A DNA stretch of 64,000 nucleotides from BJGO01 sp964640655. GTDB taxonomy: Bacteria > Bacteroidota > Bacteroidia > Chitinophagales > UBA10324. Made by a program: the position numbers and the translations under genes. Below the pieces are notes generated by a model that saw nothing but the letters and a program-made list of their open reading frames with translations, had not been told where the DNA came from and did no database searches. Shown here in pieces: positions 33,903-42,140 of this stretch. The stretch is taken from assembly GCA_964640655.1 (NCBI GenBank), contig CAZXFT010000016.1, positions 1-64,000 of the forward strand, given 5' to 3'. How positions within the stretch are numbered: the first letter of the stretch is position 1; every line of letters starts with the position of its first letter.

Positions 33903-35228
33903 TCATCCCGAATATAGCGGATTATCTATCCATATCATTCCGTCTCCTTCAATGGCGCTGTTGCTTAGCGCAGTTTTGCCTTTGCGTTTTATTGCTGATG
34001 CTATGTTCTTCTTGTTGACCTCCACTATACCAGGAAAGTTGATTAGTTCGGGAATATGTAAGCGATGATCTTTTATGAAGCGTTGTGCCTGCTCGCGCAG
34101 TGGTTTAAAATGTTTTTTAACTGCGTGCTCAACTTTATCCTGCATACCGGGTGCGTAAAATTTGTCTTCGCTGAAAATAGTATTGACTATAACGCTTGTA
34201 GGAACACAACAAAGAAAGTATGCTCCCATAATGGGGCAAGCTGAAAACAAACTTGCATTCAGTTGACCTTTAGACATCAATGCATTTGCAGCGCGTGACT
34301 CAAGCACATCGCGCACTACAGTACCTATTAGTACCACCAGTTTTACAACACCTGCCGCTATACTAATAGCGGCATTCAGCACGGTGCCGCTCATATCCAC
34401 AAGTAGGGAAGCGAGTTTGCCACCAAATTCGGCGGCAGCTATTCCTAAATCAGTCAGTTTGATGTTTCTTTCTCTTTCCAATAAACGAATGATGGCTTCT
34501 ATGGCTTGCGCAGGTTCATCAATACTTAAGGTGCGGCTGCCATGCATCTTTGATTGTGATATGGTCCACTGTGTTTTTACCACATCAGCGGCTTTTAGCA
34601 TCGTGGTGCCTCCGGATTTGACAATACCTGTGAAAGGAGCAAGTTCTGCAGCCCATTGAGTCATGAAATCGGGCATGATATTCAAGAGCATACTTTTTAC
34701 ATCAGTGAACATATCGGTGGGTACAATTTGTCTGAACAATTCCTCGGCAAATGCAAAGTTGGGCTGTGCAGCGGAAGGAGGGCTTGGCTTACCACCGGAA
34801 CCTTTCAATGTTTTTACATGTGAGCCAATACTTTTGCAGGCATCGTAACCTTCAGAGAGAATTTTTTTCACCGACGAACCTTTGTAAACAAGCTTTCTAT
34901 CGCGGAAGAGATCAGTAACTATGGCGCGCGATTCGTTACGCACTGCTGACAAGGCTGCCATCTCTTCTCCAGTTTGTTTATGTCCCTGCATTGATTCAGA
35001 CTGCCTGTAAAGGTTGTCCATGACATTGCCTTTATTACGTGGACTGTTTTTCCAGTTCGGTCCTTCTTTAGCCATCCATGTTTCTATGGTTTTTCGCAAT
35101 GACAATAACGTGTTGGCAGAAGGGCTCCGGTGGAATTGTTCCAGCGCGGTATCTATTGCTTTGATTTCGGGAGTACGCGTGGCTAATACACCCGCGTCGG
35201 AATTTTTTTTCCATTCCTGAAGAGACAT
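33903..35228 (-). CDS. Large hypothetical protein, possible toxin or pore-forming type
   Basis: The 441-residue product (ATG 35228; an ATG at 35240 adds 4) has no signal peptide and belongs to no family I can name. Using the 445-residue numbering, residues 21-80 form a helical module (TPEIKAIDTALEQFH, LLSLRKTIETWMAKEG, NWKNSPRNKGNVMDNLYRQ). A Gly/Pro/Ser linker sits near 145-157. Two hydrophobic stretches follow: 284-310 (LNAAISIAAGVVKLVVLIG) and 331-355 (LFSACPIMGAYFLCCVPTS). A basic region and an acidic tail (EGDGMIWIDNPLYSG) end it. It is isolated, with 224 bp and about 500 bp of non-coding DNA on its sides. Internal membrane insertion or toxin activity is only inference. Confidence 0.7.
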   Translation of the reverse strand: MSLQEWKKNSDAGVLATRTPEIKAIDTALEQFHRSPSANTLLSLRKTIETWMAKEGPNWKNSPRNKGNVMDNLYRQSESMQGHKQTGEEMAALSAVRNESRAIVTDLFRDRKLVYKGSSVKKILSEGYDACKSIGSHVKTLKGSGGKPSPPSAAQPNFAFAEELFRQIVPTDMFTDVKSMLLNIMPDFMTQWAAELAPFTGIVKSGGTTMLKAADVVKTQWTISQSKMHGSRTLSIDEPAQAIEAIIRLLERERNIKLTDLGIAAAEFGGKLASLLVDMSGTVLNAAISIAAGVVKLVVLIGTVVRDVLESRAANALMSKGQLNASLFSACPIMGAYFLCCVPTSVIVNTIFSEDKFYAPGMQDKVEHAVKKHFKPLREQAQRFIKDHRLHIPELINFPGIVEVNKKNIASAIKRKGKTALSNSAIEGDGMIWIDNPLYSG

Positions 35229-35396
35229 GACATAGGCCATAATAGAGTCGGGTTTAGAGGGGTTTAAATATTTGAGTTGATACGAATATCAGAAAATTCT
35301 TTAGATAATTAACTGAAATGTTCTTTTATGTCACAATAAAAAAAGAATAAATGGTTTAATAATCATCGATACGGTTCTGTGTCATCGATTGTTTAG

Positions 35397-35420
35397 AGTC
35401 CACGAATTCATTAGTGGACT
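35397..35420. repeat. Inverted repeat AGTCCAC / GTGGACT
   Basis: Seven-base arms surround a 10-nt centre (GAATTCATTA). There is no T-run, so it is not a standard terminator. Confidence 0.6.
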
Positions 35421-35484
35421 ATCCTGTTTGTTCAATATGAAAAATGGTTTCAACTATTTTATTGAATTAAATACTGAGGATGCA

Positions 35485-35543
35485 AACCGTTAAAACGGTT
35501 ATTATGTTGGCGAATATTTGTTTTTCCACGGTTGAAACCGTGG
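35485..35543. repeat. REP-like pair of palindromes
   Basis: AACCGTT-AA-AACGGTT (35485-35500) and CCACGGTT-GA-AACCGTGG (35526-35543) are perfect palindromes built on the same ACGGTT core, 25 bp apart. Similar paired elements are scattered through Bacteroidota genomes as I recall, which suggests a dispersed REP-type repeat. Confidence 0.7.
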
Positions 35544-35696
35544 CCTATGGCTAAATACAGTAGCAATGATAAAAACCAAGAGTTTTTGAAATAGAACCTG
35601 TGCTATCGGAATACCCAGGAATAAATACATGGTCTAGTATTATGGATTCTTGTGTATGCATATCCTTCTTACGCATTCCAAATCAAGTGGGACAAT

Positions 35697-35723
35697 TGCA
35701 TCAAATAAACTTTATTTGATGCA
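35697..35723. promoter_or_regulatory. 27-bp perfect palindrome before the SOUL gene
   Basis: Arms TGCATCAAATAAA and TTTATTTGATGCA surround a single C and end 16 nt before the ATG. This could be an operator for a dimeric regulator or a hairpin in the 5' leader. Confidence 0.6.
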
Positions 35724-35739
35724 GGGTGTTATATGAATT

Positions 35740-36324
35740 ATGACCAAGTTATTAATGATTACCCTTGCAGTGGCTGCCTTGATTGGTGTGGTGCTGCTTT
35801 TACTTTCGTTTACTTCACAAAATATTGAAACGCCTGATTACAGAGTCCTGAAAACCATTGGTAAGGTGGAGATTAGAAAATACCCCGGAATGATTGTAGC
35901 GCAGACTACCTTAAGCGATAAGACTTATAAAAACAGCGCCAATCAGGGTTTCCGTACTATAGCGGGTTACATTTTTGGCGACAATGAAGCAAATAAAAAG
36001 ATTGCGATGACTGCCCCGGTTGTGATGCAGATGAGCGATACGGCAAGGATGTATTTTGTGATGCCGAGCCAATACAACAAGGAGCAGTTGCCCAAGCCTA
36101 ATACACCGAATGTGAGTATTGTGGAAGAAGCAGAAAAAACACTTGCGGTGATTTCGTTCAACGGATATGCCAACGATAAACGGATAAAGGAGTATTGTAG
36201 TAAGCTGACCGAAGTATTAGCCGGCGAGCAGATTAAGACCAAAGGCTCTTTTATGTTTATGGGTTACAACGCTCCCTGGGATGTCGTGAACCGACGCAAC
36301 GAAGTAGCGGTGGAAGTGGAGTAG
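35740..36324 (+). CDS. SOUL-family heme-binding-like protein
   Basis: The 194-residue product starts with one hydrophobic segment (about 3-24), probably a membrane anchor or signal. The rest matches the SOUL family (PF04832): IETPDYRVLKTIGKVEIRKYPGMIVAQT, FGDNEANKKIAMTAPVVMQMSD, MYFVMPSQYNKEQLPKPN and a C-terminal NAPWDVVNRRNEVAVEVE. Eukaryotic members bind heme; bacterial ones are poorly studied. The gene stands alone behind a long palindrome-bearing intergenic region. Confidence 0.88.
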   Translation: MTKLLMITLAVAALIGVVLLLLSFTSQNIETPDYRVLKTIGKVEIRKYPGMIVAQTTLSDKTYKNSANQGFRTIAGYIFGDNEANKKIAMTAPVVMQMSDTARMYFVMPSQYNKEQLPKPNTPNVSIVEEAEKTLAVISFNGYANDKRIKEYCSKLTEVLAGEQIKTKGSFMFMGYNAPWDVVNRRNEVAVEVE

Positions 36325-36625
36325 TGTTGAGTGCTGACATAGAGGAGGTTTAATAGGGCTTCAGTACGCTAAGCCTTATGGGTGAACATATATGAAATGG
36401 TTTATTAAATCTTTAGTATGATTCAATTTGGTTTGTGGACTCAATCTTTCAGATTAATATCCTTTCAGATATTAATGCAATATTATGCCCGAGCACTATT
36501 CAGTAAAGTGGTGAACATTGCAGAAAGATTATTAATACATAAACTTCTTTTCCGTTATCACAGCAGATGACAGATATGAGGTATGTGATTCGTTTTCTTA
36601 AATATTTAATGAGTAGCAATACCCT
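36325..36625. other. Intergenic region, no gene seen
   Basis: AT-rich gap between the convergent SOUL and dapD genes. Only a weak imperfect hairpin (AGGGCTT / AAGCCTT near 36355-36381) without a T-run is visible. Confidence 0.5.
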
Positions 36626-37444
36626 CTATACCGCCACTCTATGCTCCCGTAAAGCATCATTGAGTGAAGTTTTTTTGTCGGTACTTTCTTTACGTTGACC
36701 TATGATTAATGCACAGGACACCTGATATTGTCCGGCAGGAAAGTTTTTGGTGTAAGATCCGGGAATAACCACAGAGCGTGGTGGCACTTCAGCTTTGTAC
36801 TCCACCGGTTGAGGGCCGGTGACATCAATGATCTTTGTACTTTGTGTAAGAACCACATTGGCGCCGAGTACAGCTTCTTCGCGCACGGTAACACCTTCGA
36901 CAACTATACTACGCGAGCCTATAAAACAGTTGTCTTCGATTATTACCGGTGATGCCTGTATGGGTTCAAGCACGCCTCCAATGCCTACACCTCCACTGAG
37001 GTGTACGTTTTTGCCTATCTGTGCACAGGAGCCAACAGTGGCCCAGGTGTCTACCATGGTGCCGCTGTCCACATATGCGCCAATGTTAATATATGATGGC
37101 ATCATTATCACGCCGCTTGACAAATAGGCTCCATAGCGAGCCACAGCGTGTGGCACTACTCGGATGCCCAGCTCAGCATAATTGGTTTTTAGTTTTATCT
37201 TGTCATGGAACTCCAGCGGACCGGCACTGATGGTTTCCATTTTGCGTGTGGGGAAGTAGAGTATAACCGCTTTTTTAATCCATTGATGGGTAATCCACTC
37301 TCCGTTAATTTTTTCGGCAACACGCAGACGACCTTTATCTAGTTCTTCTATGGTCCATTCTATGGCTTCGAGTAATTCGGCGCGTTGCAGTTGTTCGCGG
37401 TCGTGCCAGGCTTGTTCTATGAGGGTGATGACATGGGTGTTCAT
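36626..37444 (-). CDS. dapD: Tetrahydrodipicolinate N-succinyltransferase
   Basis: The 272-residue enzyme transfers succinyl from succinyl-CoA to tetrahydrodipicolinate in the lysine and meso-diaminopimelate pathway. The N-terminal helical part (MNTHVITLIEQAWHDREQL) is followed by the left-handed beta-helix of hexapeptide repeats (VMMPSYINIGAYVDSGTMVDTWATVGSCAQIGKNVHLSGGVGIGG). The EDNCFIGSRSIVVEGV and VVIPGSYTKNFP segments are diagnostic. No other dap gene is in the window. It is divergent from the DUF3298 gene. Confidence 0.95.
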   Translation of the reverse strand: MNTHVITLIEQAWHDREQLQRAELLEAIEWTIEELDKGRLRVAEKINGEWITHQWIKKAVILYFPTRKMETISAGPLEFHDKIKLKTNYAELGIRVVPHAVARYGAYLSSGVIMMPSYINIGAYVDSGTMVDTWATVGSCAQIGKNVHLSGGVGIGGVLEPIQASPVIIEDNCFIGSRSIVVEGVTVREEAVLGANVVLTQSTKIIDVTGPQPVEYKAEVPPRSVVIPGSYTKNFPAGQYQVSCALIIGQRKESTDKKTSLNDALREHRVAV

Positions 37445-37506
37445 ATGATATGGCAGTTGTACTGCCGGACAAAGATTATTTTTATTTCGTTATTCCACTC
37501 TCTCTG

Positions 37507-38724
37507 ATGCGTATTCCACTGACCCTGTTCTTTACATTGCTGTTGTTACAGATGCAAGCACAACATAAAGAACCGAACTACTCTCTGCTGAAACCATACT
37601 TTACAAAGTATCACACACAAACATTTACGGTTGGAATTAGTAGCGACTCGTTGTATGCTTCGGTTGTGTTTTACAGCGATGCCAAAAAACCTCTGGAGGT
37701 GCAGTCATTGTCTTTTCCGTTTTTGGTGTTGTCACATAAGGATTCATTATTTTATATACATCAACGCACAAATAGTTATAATGAGAAACTGATAGAAGTA
37801 TACGGCGATAATGATACGGTGCAGATTAACTTTTACCGATACTATTCATTACCTATTATACTTAACTCTATAAAAGATGCCTATGCGCAGGCCGCTTATG
37901 ATAAGTCGCATCAGGAGAAGCAGTTGGTCATAGAGTCTAGTATGAGTGTGTGGGACGAAATGCAGGTGGCTATTATTGAGCACATCATTCCGGGATATGT
38001 GCAGTTGGGTACATACTATGAAGGATATACCGGAGGTGCGCATCCAAATCATTTTAGTCATAGCGTAGTTCAGCAGCTTTCGGATTTAATAATGAATGGT
38101 ACTAATGAGGATGGTTATTATGAGCAAACAGAATCGCGTTTTCGTTTTATAGATGTATTGAGTTCGCCAAACATTGACTCGGTAAGGAGGGTGCTTTTCT
38201 TTAAGGGCATAGCAAAGTGTTTTGATGATATGTATTTCGAAGACACCTGCATTTTTAATTTAAAGAATTATGAAGGTAAAAACATCTTTGATGCTTTTGA
38301 GGATGCCGAGTATATAGTGGATGTGAATGAGGTGAATGCTTTGTTGCAACGCAGGGCAGGATATTATGAGGTCTATGCTGAGGCTTATGCCGATGCTTCT
38401 TATGCAGAGTCGGGAGATTATCAATTTACGGCAGGTTGTGGAGTGGGCCGTTTGCCCAAGACATTGTATCCGCACACGAATGCAACTTTGACATTGAGCA
38501 TTTTGCAGAGTGTGGACCCGTCGGTGTTGGATTATTATCCTTCAGAGGATGGCTCTGGGATTTTGTTGTTACGCCGCGTGAATGGGGTGGTGCAGCTGCG
38601 ATGGGTATATGATGAGGGGAAGAAGTTTCAGGATGCGGTGGTACCTGCGGCAATGAATATTATTCAGGTGCAGTGGTTTGATGAGTTCATTTCAGCGAGA
38701 TTGCTGAAAGAAGCAGGGAAGTAG
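37507..38724 (+). CDS. DUF3298/DUF4163-type exported protein
   Basis: The product of about 405 residues has a signal peptide ending QMQAQ, cleaved before HKEPNYS. The central YYEGYTGGAHPNHFSHSVV matches the signature of DUF3298-containing proteins, which share the RsiV-like fold; the region before it contains the partner DUF4163-like segment. In Bacillus RsiV this fold binds lysozyme, but family members are diverse. ATG 37507 is chosen because it begins a standard signal peptide; an ATG at 37450 extends upstream. Role here unknown. Confidence 0.78.
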   Translation: MRIPLTLFFTLLLLQMQAQHKEPNYSLLKPYFTKYHTQTFTVGISSDSLYASVVFYSDAKKPLEVQSLSFPFLVLSHKDSLFYIHQRTNSYNEKLIEVYGDNDTVQINFYRYYSLPIILNSIKDAYAQAAYDKSHQEKQLVIESSMSVWDEMQVAIIEHIIPGYVQLGTYYEGYTGGAHPNHFSHSVVQQLSDLIMNGTNEDGYYEQTESRFRFIDVLSSPNIDSVRRVLFFKGIAKCFDDMYFEDTCIFNLKNYEGKNIFDAFEDAEYIVDVNEVNALLQRRAGYYEVYAEAYADASYAESGDYQFTAGCGVGRLPKTLYPHTNATLTLSILQSVDPSVLDYYPSEDGSGILLLRRVNGVVQLRWVYDEGKKFQDAVVPAAMNIIQVQWFDEFISARLLKEAGK

Positions 38725-38817
38725 GAATCTTTATTACTGTCGTTGATGCAACGGTTAATTGAATAATGGTGTTAGTAAGGATTATTTATTGTTGTTAGTG
38801 CGGCTCAATAAGCTGTG

Positions 38818-38825
38818 TATTTTTA
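38818..38825 (+). promoter_or_regulatory. Predicted -7-like box 5 nt before rpe
   Basis: TATTTTTA is one base off TAnnTTTG and lies 5 nt before the ATG, again suggesting a very short leader. Confidence 0.25.
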
Positions 38826-38830
38826 CCGCT

Positions 38831-39499
38831 ATGAAACCTTTGATTGCGCCGTCTATGTTATCGTCTGATTTCAGTCGTATAGCCGAAACGCTGCACATGC
38901 TGAATAACAGTGAAGCAGACTGGATACATTGCGATGTGATGGACGGTCGTTTTGTGCCGAACATTACCTTTGGTATGCCTGTGGTGTCTGCCATGAAGAA
39001 GCACACCACCAAACCCCTCGATGTGCACCTGATGATAGTGGAGCCTGAAAAATATATTGCCGATTTTGCCAAAGCTGGAGCCGACTGGCTCACCATCCAC
39101 CTCGAAGCAAGCGTACATCTTCATCGCAGTGTGCAACAGATTCATTTGAATGGAATGAAAGCTGGTGTGTCGCTGAACCCTCACACAAATGTGAATCTGC
39201 TGGATGATATCATTGTTGATATTGATTTGGTGCTGGTGATGAGTGTGAATCCGGGTTTTGGCGGACAAAAGTTTATTGAAAATACTTATGCAAAGATTTC
39301 TGCATTGAAGGAGATGATACTGCGCCGCAACAGTAAAGCACTGATTGAAATTGATGGTGGCGTGGATTTTAATAATCACGTGAAGTTGGTAGAGGCTGGT
39401 GCCGATGTGTTGGTTGCCGGAAATACTGTTTTCAGTGCCAAGGATCCGGCTAAGGCAATTCATCACTTAAAACATCTCACTCAAAATATTACGGTCTGA
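38831..39499 (+). CDS. rpe: Ribulose-phosphate 3-epimerase
   Basis: The 222-residue TIM-barrel enzyme interconverts ribulose-5-phosphate and xylulose-5-phosphate in the pentose phosphate pathway. Diagnostic segments are IAPSMLSSDFSRI, HCDVMDGRFVPNITFG (metal His and Asp), DVHLMIVEPEKYI, VLVMSVNPGFGGQKFI and IEIDGGV near the C-terminus. I start at ATG 38831 (MKPLIAPSMLSS), the family-typical start; the frame extends upstream to 38759. The TonB receptor gene begins 9 bp after the stop. Confidence 0.95.
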   Translation: MKPLIAPSMLSSDFSRIAETLHMLNNSEADWIHCDVMDGRFVPNITFGMPVVSAMKKHTTKPLDVHLMIVEPEKYIADFAKAGADWLTIHLEASVHLHRSVQQIHLNGMKAGVSLNPHTNVNLLDDIIVDIDLVLVMSVNPGFGGQKFIENTYAKISALKEMILRRNSKALIEIDGGVDFNNHVKLVEAGADVLVAGNTVFSAKDPAKAIHHLKHLTQNITV

Positions 39500-39508
39500 G
39501 AATCGTTT

Positions 39509-42004
39509 GTGCTGCACTTGAATAAGAAACCCAACATATTTTTTGCCTTATGCTTTTTATTGATGGCCTCTGCCGGTTTTGCACAAAAGGCTACATTATA
39601 CGGCGTTGTGAAAAGTAAGGAACAGCAGCCACTAGCCGGAGCAACAGTGATTGTAAGTTCGCAGAATGTTGGTGTATATGCTAATGAGCGCGGTGAATAT
39701 GAATTAGAGATGACTGCGGGTGAAAATATTTTGGTGAGTTTTACGTACCTCGGTTATGAAAAGCAATCGAAGTCAATAACACTGAAAACGGGAGACAGAA
39801 AGTTATTGAATGTTTTTCTCGATGCCAGAATTGATTCACTTCCGCAAACCATAATCAGCGATAAGTTTATTCGCGATCAACCGGGACTGATACGTGTGGA
39901 CCCCAAGACTTTTGAATTTCTTCCTAGTGCATCCGGTGGCATAGAGGCTATGTTGAAAATGTTAGGGGCCAATTCCAACAACGAGTTGAGTTCGCAATAC
40001 TCAGTTCGCGGTGGAAACTTCGATGAGAACCTGATTTATGTGAACGACTTTGAGATATATCGTCCATTTTTGATTCGCAGCGGACAACAGGAAGGATTAA
40101 GTTTTATCAATCCCGATTTGGTGGGTTCAATTTTATTTTCAACCGGAGGCTTTCAGGCTAAATATGGCGATAAACTCAGCAGTGTACTGGATGTTACCTA
40201 CAAAAGGCCTAAACGTTTTGGTGCATCGGCATCGGCATCGTTGCTGGGAGCCAATGTGCATATTGAAGGCCGCAGTAAGAATTACCGATGGACTTATTTA
40301 ACCGGTGCGCGATACCGTACCAATCGTTACCTGTTGGGTACGCTCGATATAAGCGGGCAGTATCAACCCACCTTTGCCGATTTCCAAACGTTGATTACCT
40401 ATCAGCTTTCAGAGAAAACTCATCTGGAGTATTTAGCCAATGGAAGTATTAACCGTTACTATTTTGTTCCTGAAGATCGTGTAACCACCTTTGGATTTGT
40501 GAAGCGTGTGTTGCGTCTGAATATATATTTCGATGGTGCGGAAGACAATCGTTTCAACACATTGATGAATGGCATTGCTATCAGATACGAACCAAATAAA
40601 AGGATGATGCTGAAGTGGCTTGCGGCAGCATATTACAACCGGGAAGATGAGCGCTTTGATGTTACCGGTGATTACTTTATTGGTGAAGTACAAACCGATA
40701 TCGGTAAATCAGATTTCGGACAAGTGTTATACTCACTTGGTGTTGGTACCACTCAGGACTGGGGAAGAAATTATCTGGATGCAGCAGTTTTTAATGCTGG
40801 TCATCGCGGCACATATATGAGTGAGAAGCACTTTATGAAATGGGGCATCACCGCACAGCACGAATACATTCACGACCGTTTGTTGGAATGGCAGATATTG
40901 GATTCGGCGGGTTATCATTTGCCATACAGTAATTCTGAAATTGCAACGGCAACTTATGTAAAGTCGGAAAACTTTTTAAACTCGAACCGTTTGCACGGCT
41001 TTATGCAGGATACCTGGAACCTGCGCAACGACAGCGTCTCAGACCTTACCATCACGTATGGAGCACGCTTCAACTATTGGACATACAACAATCAGTTTTT
41101 TGTGAGTCCGCGGTTGCAGTTATCGTGGCAGCCAAAAAAGTGGACAAGAGATTATGTGTTTCGTGCATCGATAGGTTCTTATAATCAACCGCCATTTTAC
41201 AGAGAGTTGCGCCGTCTTGATGGCAGCCTGAATCCTGAACTTCGCGCGCAACGCTCCATACATATTGTGGCCGGAAGTGATCACAATTTTGTGATGTGGA
41301 ACAGACCATTCAAATTTGTTACTGAGGCATACTACAAGTTGTTATACGACATCAATACTTATGAAGTAGACAATGTGCGCATTCGCTATTATGCCAACAA
41401 TGTAGCTACGGGATTCGCGCGCGGTATAGATTTTAGGTTGAATGGTGAGTTGGTAAAGGATGCGGAGTCATGGGTGAGTGTGTCGTTTCTGGATACAAGA
41501 GAGAATTTGAAGAACGATTTTTACTATTTATACGACACGACCTTTACATCGAGTGGTGAAATTTCTAAACTGGATTCTACAATTAAATATCCCGGTTTTA
41601 TTCCGCGACCAACCGATCAGCGACTAACATTCGCCATATTTATGCAGGATTATATTCCTGGCAACGATCGCTTTAAAGTACATCTGAATCTGATTTTTGC
41701 TACAGGCTTGCCTGTTGGCCCACCGGATCTGAATCGTTTTCGCGATACCTTGCGCTTACCTCCTTATCGCAGGGTGGATATTGGATTTTCTGCTATGCTA
41801 CTCGGTCATAAAAAACGAAGCGAACTGACAGGAGTTAATAAATACATACGTTCTATGTGGGTGAGCCTTGAAGTGTTTAATCTTCTGGGTATCAGTAACA
41901 GTATTTCTTATTTATGGATTAAGGACTATTTCAATACCACTTATGCCGTGCCTAATTATCTGACCACACGGCGATTGAACCTGAGGCTTCAAGTGAACTT
42001 TTAG
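39509..42004 (+). CDS. TonB-dependent receptor with carboxypeptidase-regulatory-like domain
   Basis: The 831-residue outer-membrane protein has a signal peptide (MASAGFAQ), an N-terminal CarboxypepD-reg-like domain (ATLYGVVKSKEQQPLAGATVIVSSQNVGVYANERGEYEL), a plug (LSSQYSVRGGNFDENLIYVNDFEIYRPF) and a 22-strand-like barrel ending LNLRLQVNF with a terminal Phe. It imports an unknown substrate using TonB energy. It is not followed by a SusD partner, so it is not a classical polysaccharide system. The start is GTG 39509 or TTG 39518; both give the same signal peptide. It lies just behind rpe. Confidence 0.9.
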   Translation: MLHLNKKPNIFFALCFLLMASAGFAQKATLYGVVKSKEQQPLAGATVIVSSQNVGVYANERGEYELEMTAGENILVSFTYLGYEKQSKSITLKTGDRKLLNVFLDARIDSLPQTIISDKFIRDQPGLIRVDPKTFEFLPSASGGIEAMLKMLGANSNNELSSQYSVRGGNFDENLIYVNDFEIYRPFLIRSGQQEGLSFINPDLVGSILFSTGGFQAKYGDKLSSVLDVTYKRPKRFGASASASLLGANVHIEGRSKNYRWTYLTGARYRTNRYLLGTLDISGQYQPTFADFQTLITYQLSEKTHLEYLANGSINRYYFVPEDRVTTFGFVKRVLRLNIYFDGAEDNRFNTLMNGIAIRYEPNKRMMLKWLAAAYYNREDERFDVTGDYFIGEVQTDIGKSDFGQVLYSLGVGTTQDWGRNYLDAAVFNAGHRGTYMSEKHFMKWGITAQHEYIHDRLLEWQILDSAGYHLPYSNSEIATATYVKSENFLNSNRLHGFMQDTWNLRNDSVSDLTITYGARFNYWTYNNQFFVSPRLQLSWQPKKWTRDYVFRASIGSYNQPPFYRELRRLDGSLNPELRAQRSIHIVAGSDHNFVMWNRPFKFVTEAYYKLLYDINTYEVDNVRIRYYANNVATGFARGIDFRLNGELVKDAESWVSVSFLDTRENLKNDFYYLYDTTFTSSGEISKLDSTIKYPGFIPRPTDQRLTFAIFMQDYIPGNDRFKVHLNLIFATGLPVGPPDLNRFRDTLRLPPYRRVDIGFSAMLLGHKKRSELTGVNKYIRSMWVSLEVFNLLGISNSISYLWIKDYFNTTYAVPNYLTTRRLNLRLQVNF

Positions 42005-42013
42005 CGATGTATT

Positions 42014-42046
42014 TCACACGCTTTTACTATTCCTTTGCACGTGTGA
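42014..42046. repeat. Inverted repeat TCACACG / CGTGTGA
   Basis: Seven-base perfect arms with a 19-nt centre lie just after the receptor stop codon. There is no T-run, so terminator function is doubtful. Confidence 0.45.
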
Positions 42047-42140
42047 CATACGACACTGCATTATTTCACAACACTATGGTATGATAGAAATGAAAGTGAT
42101 GTAATAAATGCTAGTTTAGGTTGCACAAAAAAAATAACTT

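Larger units (their letters stand above)
35241..35739. other. Long intergenic region with several inverted repeats
   Basis: No supported gene lies in these 499 bp. It contains the inverted repeat AGTCCAC / GTGGACT (35397-35420), two REP-like palindromes (35485-35543) and a 27-bp palindrome (35697-35723). Confidence 0.75.

Noticed and set aside
38858..39466. Minus-strand 202-residue frame inside rpe
   Set aside because: It lies wholly within the well-supported rpe gene and its translation is rich in His/Ile with no recognisable family.
42014..42046. Inverted repeat TCACACG / CGTGTGA as a terminator
   Set aside because: The centre is 19 nt and no T-run follows, so it does not meet terminator criteria; it is listed only as a repeat.
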